Source: Calditrichota bacterium
GTDB lineage: Bacteria > Zixibacteria > MSB-5A5 > GN15 > FEB-12
Reading direction: 5' to 3'
NCBI GenBank assembly: GCA_008501655.1
Contig: QQUK01000381.1
Location: 1-11,440, forward strand
Length of the DNA: 11,440 bases
The notes below the pieces were generated by a model that saw only the letters and a list, made by a program, of their open reading frames with translations, did not search any database and was not told the origin of the DNA. Positions 6,383 through 11,440 of this stretch are shown one piece after another. The first letter of the stretch is position 1; each line of letters starts with the position of its first letter. Made by a program: the position numbers and the translations under genes.

Positions 6383-7273
6383 CTAATTACTGTACGCATC
6401 CAGTAATTTATCAATTTTCATACGTAAACCACCCAAATTTGTCTTTTCTGATGCGACAAAAATAAATAGTCCCTCGGTAAACCGCTTGATATAAAACGTA
6501 TATCCAGCAGACTCAATAAGTACCGTTTCAAAATTGCCAAATGAACTTTCAACAAGCTCCTGAGTCAGTAGAAGTGAAAGGTCTCCAAGTGTAGCAGCAC
6601 AAAGCGCTTCATCCATCTGCATAGTCCATTCGGATTCAAGAGAAAGCCCTTCCCTATTCACCTGAATAACGCCATCAACTCCCGGGATAGCTATACCGTG
6701 GCTGATAATATCTAAAGATGTTAATCTTTCAGCAGGTTTCGGAGGTTCCGGTGGTTTCTCTTCAGCCTTTTTGGAATACATGACTGTTTCTTCATTGCCG
6801 GTATCTGATGGCTTAGAAGGAACTCCGTCATTTTTAGCAATCAATTTTTGTTCTTCAGGTATCTTCTTGGCTATCTCAAGTAATTTATTTATCTGGTAAT
6901 TATCAGGGTCATCCATCTGTAGTTTTGTCAGTAGTTTAATCGCATCGTTGAATTCACCTTTGTAGATATAAATCTCCGAAAGAAGTAATTCAACCGTCCG
7001 TGTTTTACCGTCAATATCAGCAGCTTTTTTTGCTTCTACCATAGCCCAGTCATACAACCCTTTATCAAGGTTTATTTTTGCCATGACGATATGTGCGGCA
7101 CCATAGGAAGGATGAATTTTCAATCCGCTCTGACAAACCCGAAATGCTTCATTCAGATCGCCTTTTTTACGGAATGCTTCCGCTAATGCAGCAAAAATCT
7201 GAGAGTTTGGATCTTCACTCAGAATCTTTCTGCACTTATTAATACGTTCGGTTATTTCAGCTGTACTGGTCAT
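6383..7273 (-). CDS. TPR-roadblock fusion protein
   Basis: A 296-residue soluble protein. The N-terminal part (about 8-140) holds three clear tetratricopeptide repeats, near 24-57, 58-91 and 92-125, with the usual A/G/Y spacing and prolines at the ends of the second helices; the first helix pair may be a degenerate fourth. A Lys/Glu/Pro-rich linker spans 140-182. Residues 186-292 form a roadblock/LC7 domain (ISHGIAIPGVDGVIQVNREG, then ALCAATLGDLSLLLTQEL, VLIESAGYTFYIKRF, LFIFVASEKTNLGGLRMKI). TPRs bind protein partners and the roadblock half can dimerise or contact a GTPase, so an adaptor linking MglA or MglB to another component is a fair inference. It is the first gene after the strong promoter at 7336-7364 and heads the run down to pilC. 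The start ATG at 7273 has only a weak ribosome binding site. Confidence 0.85.
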   Translation of the reverse strand: MTSTAEITERINKCRKILSEDPNSQIFAALAEAFRKKGDLNEAFRVCQSGLKIHPSYGAAHIVMAKINLDKGLYDWAMVEAKKAADIDGKTRTVELLLSEIYIYKGEFNDAIKLLTKLQMDDPDNYQINKLLEIAKKIPEEQKLIAKNDGVPSKPSDTGNEETVMYSKKAEEKPPEPPKPAERLTSLDIISHGIAIPGVDGVIQVNREGLSLESEWTMQMDEALCAATLGDLSLLLTQELVESSFGNFETVLIESAGYTFYIKRFTEGLFIFVASEKTNLGGLRMKIDKLLDAYSN

Positions 7274-7335
7274 ATAACTTTATAATCCGTTTTCAATTAT
7301 AGCGTTAGCATAAATTTATATTATTTCAATTTATA

Positions 7336-7364
7336 AATATATAAGTTATATAAACTTATGTCAA
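7336..7364 (-). promoter_or_regulatory. Sigma-70-type promoter for the roadblock-mgl-pil cluster
   Basis: On the minus strand a perfect -35 box TTGACA (7364-7359) is separated by exactly 17 nt from a -10 box TATATT (7341-7336), one base from consensus. Transcription would begin near 7329, giving a leader of about 55 nt before the TPR-roadblock start at 7273. A second -10-like TATAAT at 7301-7296 lacks a good partner. The region is very AT-rich, but the combination of full -35, ideal spacing and near-perfect -10 is better than anything else seen in the window. In groups with a Bacteroidetes-type housekeeping sigma factor this consensus would not apply. Confidence 0.6.
7341..7359. repeat. Inverted repeat covering the promoter spacer, possible operator
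   Basis: The arms ATAAGTT and AACTTAT (7 bp, perfect) flank a 5-nt TATAT centre, so the symmetric element exactly spans the spacer between the -35 and -10 boxes and overlaps one base of each. Such a position would suit a repressor. Further AAGTTGA motifs lie just upstream (around 7372-7378 and 7361-7367), one overlapping the -35 box. Chance is a concern in DNA this AT-rich. Confidence 0.4.
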
Positions 7365-7376
7365 CTTTTATTCAAC

Positions 7377-7736
7377 TTATTCAAGTGTCTTTTTTGTCTC
7401 AAAGACACCATATAAAAACAACCCTACTGCGATCGTCAAAAGTGCCGGGACAACAAAGGTCGGAATCGGGTATAATTCAAAATCAATCATCAAATTTGCT
7501 GCTTGTGAGACAATCAAAGCAATAAATCCAAACAAAAACATCTGCCAACTTTTTGATAAAAGACCGCCTTTGACCAAGGACAGGACTTTTAAAGCACCAA
7601 GCAGACAACCGACTCCAACTAAAAATACCACCAAACTCAGAATCGTAGGTGGGGATGTAATTACAGCAAAATTGGCAGCAAACACATTAGCTGATGCCAA
7701 TAAAATAAAAATGTTGATAGCGAATATCTTCTTCAT
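7377..7736 (-). CDS. Small membrane protein of unknown function
   Basis: A 119-residue hydrophobic protein that I do not recognise. It starts MKKIFAINIFILLASANVFA, which reads as a signal peptide or a first membrane helix with an AXA-like cleavage site near residue 20. Three further hydrophobic segments follow (about 31-55, 64-86 and 91-112), and it ends in a short charged tail (FETKKTLE). No catalytic or metal-binding residues stand out. It begins 2 nt after the stop of the DUF4388 gene, and its ribosome binding site GAGG lies in the end of that gene, so the two are probably co-translated. The strong promoter downstream separates it from the mgl-pil run. Confidence 0.8.
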   Translation of the reverse strand: MKKIFAINIFILLASANVFAANFAVITSPPTILSLVVFLVGVGCLLGALKVLSLVKGGLLSKSWQMFLFGFIALIVSQAANLMIDFELYPIPTFVVPALLTIAVGLFLYGVFETKKTLE

Positions 7737-7738
7737 GT

Positions 7739-8941
7739 TTAACCTCTAACCATTTTTACGACTTTATCTGCACGTTTCAGGGATTTAAAGAAATTTTCAT
7801 CCAACGAATACCGTTTGACTAATTCACGTTTCAGAGCAAGCGGTTCAGATATCTCTTTTTTAACCCGTCCGGTAGCATGTTTATAAATTCCTTCCCCTAA
7901 CAGCTGGAATACAAATTCGAGCTGCTCGGAAAGCATATATTCGAGTCCGGATAATAATTTATGATAGCGATTTTGAGTAGGTAAGGCGTGAACGGCATTG
8001 ATGAATTTTTCTTCAGAGGGTCCTAAGTCTGAATTCGGATCGACACCCGGGAAAAAGGTAAATATACCATTCCTATATTGAGCAATGAAATTGTTGAACA
8101 AAGCATTATCTTCACCCATGATAGATTCGACTTCCTGACGAATCCGATAGAAACAATTATTATATAGTTTAAAGATAATTCCTAAAATAATCTCTTCTTC
8201 ATCAATCTTAATCTCTTCTTTACTCTCTTTTTTCCCGACCACCTCAATAAGTTTATTTAAGATAAGCTTATATACGGCACGGCATGTTACAAATTCACCA
8301 AGCGGGGAAATATGCATCAAATCGGCAAGAGTTCTCTCACCGTTGATAAGTGCCAGAACCCGGAATTCTTCCATGGAAAAACGAACTTCATCATTTTTGG
8401 TTTTGGGTGATGGTGACAATCCGAGCATAACATCATCAGGCGGAAGCACTTTTTGAATTTCTATCCATTCATCAATTCGGCGGGTACCTTCCATGATGAC
8501 ATTCATAGTATTTAACTCTATCAGAAACGGTGCTTTTTTCGGTTTTTCATTTTCATGGAAATAAAAATCACCAGACTGCCAGGAAAAAAGATTATATACT
8601 ATCTCTTCAATCTGCAAACGAAGACATTCACCGATCTCTTCTTTTTCAAAAAGATTCATATCAATAAGTGTTGTTCCCAGCTGACGACCGGTCTGTTTGT
8701 GCATTTGAATAGCACGGTTCAATTCATCTTTTGTAATGCGACCACGATGTAACAACATATTCCCAAGCAAATCCTCAGATGAATTTACTGATGATGCGTA
8801 AATAATATTACCGCTTTTAAAGGCAACCTCTTTTTGTCTTGTAGAGGTTTTTATCTCTAAAATTCCGGTTTTTTTTCCGGTGGCAAGAAGCTGCAATATG
8901 TCCGGGAACGAAACTGTTTTTAAATTTCCGGCTAAACTCAT
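7739..8941 (-). CDS. DUF4388 (PATAN) domain regulatory protein
   Basis: A 400-residue cytoplasmic protein. It opens with MSLAGNLKTVSFPDILQLLA followed by GKKTGILEI, the hallmark of the DUF4388/PATAN family, found in bacteria with complex surface behaviour and often linked to two-component, GTPase or motility regulators. The N-terminal region (about 1-130) includes VAFKSGNIIYASS and a helical section resembling the MshEN-like stretch LGNMLLHRGRITKDEL. Residues about 188-236 (FSMEEFRVLALINGERTLADL onward) form a winged-helix-like module commonly seen behind this domain. Residues 240-400 are mainly helical, and I do not recognise them. The ATG at 8941 has GAGGG 6 nt upstream. A role in regulating or scaffolding the neighbouring Mgl/pilus system is suggested by position only; no enzymatic motif is visible. 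Confidence 0.88.
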   Translation of the reverse strand: MSLAGNLKTVSFPDILQLLATGKKTGILEIKTSTRQKEVAFKSGNIIYASSVNSSEDLLGNMLLHRGRITKDELNRAIQMHKQTGRQLGTTLIDMNLFEKEEIGECLRLQIEEIVYNLFSWQSGDFYFHENEKPKKAPFLIELNTMNVIMEGTRRIDEWIEIQKVLPPDDVMLGLSPSPKTKNDEVRFSMEEFRVLALINGERTLADLMHISPLGEFVTCRAVYKLILNKLIEVVGKKESKEEIKIDEEEIILGIIFKLYNNCFYRIRQEVESIMGEDNALFNNFIAQYRNGIFTFFPGVDPNSDLGPSEEKFINAVHALPTQNRYHKLLSGLEYMLSEQLEFVFQLLGEGIYKHATGRVKKEISEPLALKRELVKRYSLDENFFKSLKRADKVVKMVRG

Positions 8942-8951
8942 TTGTAACCCT

Positions 8952-9008
8952 CGATATATAGGTATTCCATTATCATCCTAATACATAGGTATTTCATTAA
9001 ATATATCG
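8952..9008. repeat. Direct repeat pair inside an inverted repeat, upstream of the DUF4388 gene
   Basis: Two 20-nt copies, at 8954-8973 and 8981-9000, share 17 of 20 bases (both contain ATAGGTATT and CATTA) with starts 27 bp apart. They are bracketed by an inverted repeat, CGATATAT at 8952-8959 and ATATATCG at 9001-9008. The whole array occupies most of the 123-bp gap between comEC and the DUF4388 gene and ends just before that gene's ribosome binding site. A pair of operator sites or a folded leader RNA are both possible. I see no well-formed sigma-70 promoter in this gap. Confidence 0.55.
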
Positions 9009-9064
9009 GGATTCAAACAGCTTTCCTTTATCGGAAATAGACTAAAATATGCTCCAATCAGAAC

Positions 9065-11305
9065 TTATTGCGGAAATTTATAGACTGGGATTTCGGAATC
9101 ATGGAGCAGATATATCTCTAAATGTGTATTCAGACTGGACTTAAATGTTTGCAGTACGGTTTTCTGCTCAGAATTTGCACAGATACAAATGATTTTTGAG
9201 GATGAATGTATTGTATCGAGCTCGATTTCTGTATCCTTATCAAAAACAATTATATTTAATCCTTCTGAAAAGAGAAGAATATCGCTATATGTTAAACTAT
9301 CGATAAATCTGACAGTATTTTGTTTCAGCTTGAAACAAAGCTCTCCATGTAAAAAAATAAAACCATCATTATTCCTATCCATCGTTGGGATAAGTCTCAC
9401 AAATCCGGGAAACGTTAAGCCATGTTGTTTACAAACTTCAGTTAAAGGATTTTCTATCTCCGCCTTATAGTAAATATCCTCAGCCTTAAATCTGTTGGCA
9501 AGTCTCAACACATCATCTATAGCATGATATTCTACCGACAGTATAAATATTTTATCAATCTTTCTAATGGAACGCCTGGCAAATTCCGGTATAAGTATTT
9601 TTTCATCTACCGGGTACTTTCGTGCAGACATTCCATGAATTACGATATCAGCGCTTTCATTTGAATTTTGAAAAATAGTCACAGATCCTCCCGGGATAGA
9701 TAAAACCTCAATCGATGTTTCCGACGATGCCTGATGTTTCGAATACAATGAATCAGCTTGAGCAATGATAGTGAGAAACGATGCAGCGATTAACGTCACT
9801 CTTCTTGCTTTTTTATTTTGTAAATTCAGACTCAGATAAAACAGAAGAAGATAAAACAACACCACATATCCGATCTGCCAGTTTACGGAGTTAAAAAACA
9901 ACATCCCTTCCCCTCCAAAAAGGTTTACTGCTCCGATTGTTATTTTAAAAACCGGTACTAATAGAGCACCGATGAATTTACCCAATATCGGGAGGAGAAA
10001 ATTTGCCGCCAATAGAATCTGTATTCCAATCACCGCCACTGAGACCAAAGGAACAATAATGAGATTTGCAAACGGAGATAAAACCGGAATCCGGTCAAAA
10101 TAAAGTCCAATCAAACCGGTAGAAAATATCTGCGCAACTAACGAGACAAGAAAAGGAAAAACTAAAAATCGATACCAGTTTTTATTTTTATATCTATCAA
10201 AGAGAATTGCTATCTGCGGCATTGTTACTATCAACCCCCAGGCAATGATAAATGAAAGTTGAAATCCGATATTAAATAATTGAGAAGGAACTGCTATAAG
10301 TATAATAAGTGCAGAAAGCGCTATGATGTTATTGAGATCATACCTTCGCTCAAACAACCCCGCTAAAAGTACCAGCCCGGCCATCACCGATGCCCGGATT
10401 ACCGATGGCTCCTCGTATGAGAGGAGTACAAAAATGACAAGGACTGCAAGAAGCAGTATAGTTCTTTTTCTTTTTGATAATGAGAATGGTCGAAACAGAT
10501 AGAGAAAAAATCCGATTACCAAAACGACATTTGAACCGGATACAGCAAGCAGATGCAATGTCCCGGAATCTTTAAACCGTTGATACAATTCAGGCGAAAT
10601 ATCCCTTGTCTCTCCGATGAGAAATCCTGAAGCCAGCGCTGCAGCTTCTTCATCCAGATTATCATAAAACGTCTGCCGAATCCAATTTCGTATTCTATCA
10701 GTAAATACAAACAGAGAATACCTGTTTCCTTTATCCAGTAATATCTGCAAATCTGTGTTCAGATAGACTACACCGGTGATTCCTTTATATGATAAAAAAC
10801 GATGATAATCAAAATCTGCTGAGAATGTTCTGCTTTTTATCGGGTAAATACGACCTTCTAAAATCAGCTTATCATTCCTTTGAAATGATGTTGTCTCGAC
10901 ATTGAGCCGGATAAGCAGATTACCATGGACATAATATACTCTGTCAGCTTTTAGAGAATCGACGGAAAGACGCATCTCTGTCCGTTCATCTTTTAAATCA
11001 ACCCAATCATTAATCTTTCCATAGATTGTAAATTTTGTTTGTGAATCAGCAAAATTTGAAATATGGGATTGTCCAAAATCATAGGTAGTAACGGCAAAAC
11101 GAAAGGCCGCAAAAAATAAAAACATCAAGCCGACAAAGACAGGAATTAGAATTCTACGCTTTCCCCCTCTCAGAAATAGTGCAATTAGCCCAAAAACTAA
11201 TATCCCCACCAGGAGATAGAAAGAATTTACACGTACAATATCACTCAGCAGAATGCCAACAACGGTAAACATGAGAAGAAACAATGCAGGATATTTTTTA
11301 AACAT
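9065..11305 (-). CDS. comEC: ComEC/Rec2-family DNA uptake channel with a degenerate C-terminal domain
   Basis: Polytopic inner-membrane channel that carries single-stranded DNA into the cytoplasm during natural transformation. The 746 residues match the family. There are three N-terminal membrane segments (about 7-72), a DUF4131 OB-like periplasmic region (about 85-195) and the Competence channel domain (about 215-495), containing the signature HLLAVSGSNV at 251-260 and PSVIRASVMAG at 300-310. The C-terminal part (about 531-746) occupies the place of the metallo-beta-lactamase nuclease domain. It begins IEVLSIPGG where the family has LDVGQGD, and has ILSVEYHAIDD at about 588-598 where the metal-binding HxHxDH belongs, so metal binding and nuclease activity are probably lost. 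The frame is open throughout. It starts 12 nt after the preceding gene. Type IV pili made by the nearby pil genes could supply DNA to it, as in other competent bacteria. Confidence 0.9.
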   Translation of the reverse strand: MFKKYPALFLLMFTVVGILLSDIVRVNSFYLLVGILVFGLIALFLRGGKRRILIPVFVGLMFLFFAAFRFAVTTYDFGQSHISNFADSQTKFTIYGKINDWVDLKDERTEMRLSVDSLKADRVYYVHGNLLIRLNVETTSFQRNDKLILEGRIYPIKSRTFSADFDYHRFLSYKGITGVVYLNTDLQILLDKGNRYSLFVFTDRIRNWIRQTFYDNLDEEAAALASGFLIGETRDISPELYQRFKDSGTLHLLAVSGSNVVLVIGFFLYLFRPFSLSKRKRTILLLAVLVIFVLLSYEEPSVIRASVMAGLVLLAGLFERRYDLNNIIALSALIILIAVPSQLFNIGFQLSFIIAWGLIVTMPQIAILFDRYKNKNWYRFLVFPFLVSLVAQIFSTGLIGLYFDRIPVLSPFANLIIVPLVSVAVIGIQILLAANFLLPILGKFIGALLVPVFKITIGAVNLFGGEGMLFFNSVNWQIGYVVLFYLLLFYLSLNLQNKKARRVTLIAASFLTIIAQADSLYSKHQASSETSIEVLSIPGGSVTIFQNSNESADIVIHGMSARKYPVDEKILIPEFARRSIRKIDKIFILSVEYHAIDDVLRLANRFKAEDIYYKAEIENPLTEVCKQHGLTFPGFVRLIPTMDRNNDGFIFLHGELCFKLKQNTVRFIDSLTYSDILLFSEGLNIIVFDKDTEIELDTIHSSSKIICICANSEQKTVLQTFKSSLNTHLEIYLLHDSEIPVYKFPQ

Positions 11306-11317
11306 GTCAAGCCCCGA

Positions 11318-11440
11318 TTATTTTTTATGTACCACCTTTAATATAGTTTCAACGCGAAGTAAATAAGCAAACATAAGATACAACATTACAGCAATTCCAA
11401 AAGGAACAGCCAATGCTTCTATTTCTAACAACAATTGAAT
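11318..11440 (-). CDS. C-terminal end of a membrane protein, possibly a polysaccharide or lipid II flippase
   Basis: An open frame enters from the right edge and ends with TAA at 11318. The visible 40 residues are a hydrophobic helix (EALAVPFGIAVMLYLMFAYL) followed by a short basic amphipathic tail (LRVETILKVVHKK). That pattern, a last membrane helix then LR-hydrophobic-E-hydrophobic, resembles the end of MurJ/Wzx-type flippases, but 40 residues are too few to be sure. It lies 12 nt upstream of comEC in the same orientation, with no terminator between them, so the two are probably co-transcribed. Confidence 0.6.
   Translation of the reverse strand: MQLLLEIEALAVPFGIAVMLYLMFAYLLRVETILKVVHKK

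Noticed and set aside
9065..9715. ComEC as a pseudogene because of the missing metal-binding motif
   Set aside because: The frame is intact to a normal full length and the channel domain signatures are conserved, so a specialised functional protein is more likely.
10516..10710. A 64-codon minus-strand frame within comEC
   Set aside because: It is an alternative frame inside a conserved part of the ComEC channel domain.

Overview
The window is a compact, single-strand stretch of a moderately AT-rich bacterial chromosome. Every credible gene is on the minus strand, so transcription runs from high to low coordinates, and no gap between genes exceeds about 140 bp. There are ten complete genes, plus one fragment at each edge. 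No RNA genes, CRISPR arrays, insertion sequences or phage genes were seen. MglA/MglB, several roadblock/LC7 proteins, a DUF4388 (PATAN) protein and type IV pilus motor genes together suggest a Gram-negative, surface-motile lineage such as the Fibrobacteres-Chlorobi-Bacteroidetes superphylum and its candidate phyla, or a deltaproteobacterium-like group. The species cannot be named from this sequence alone.

In transcription order, the right edge (11440 down to 9065) carries the tail of a membrane protein gene and a full-length comEC-like DNA uptake channel gene. The ComEC C-terminal metallo-beta-lactamase-like domain has lost its metal-binding signature. A 123-bp gap (9064-8942) with a 20-nt direct repeat inside an 8-bp inverted repeat leads to a DUF4388 regulatory protein (8941-7739). 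A small exported or membrane protein of unknown function follows (7736-7377).

A 103-bp AT-rich gap (7376-7274) then holds the clearest promoter of the window: TTGACA, a 17-nt spacer and TATATT, with the spacer lying inside a 7-5-7 inverted repeat. Downstream is a tightly packed run: a TPR-roadblock fusion, a membrane-anchored roadblock protein, a stand-alone roadblock protein, MglA, MglB, PilB, PilT and the start of PilC, which is cut by the window edge at base 1.

The proposed logic is as follows. PilB (extension ATPase), PilT (retraction ATPase) and PilC (inner-membrane platform) are the type IV pilus motor. MglA is a Ras-like GTPase that in Myxococcus sets which cell pole has active pili, and MglB, a homodimeric roadblock protein, is its GTPase-activating protein. 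Three further roadblock proteins, one with TPRs and one with a membrane anchor, sit just upstream and are good candidates for adaptors that place or regulate MglA. The locus therefore looks like a pilus motor plus its polarity switch in one transcription unit. MglA itself is unusual in carrying a roughly 130-residue disordered tail ending in a basic-aromatic patch. That MglA is the GTPase and MglB its partner is well supported by sequence; that the extra roadblock proteins act on it is inference.
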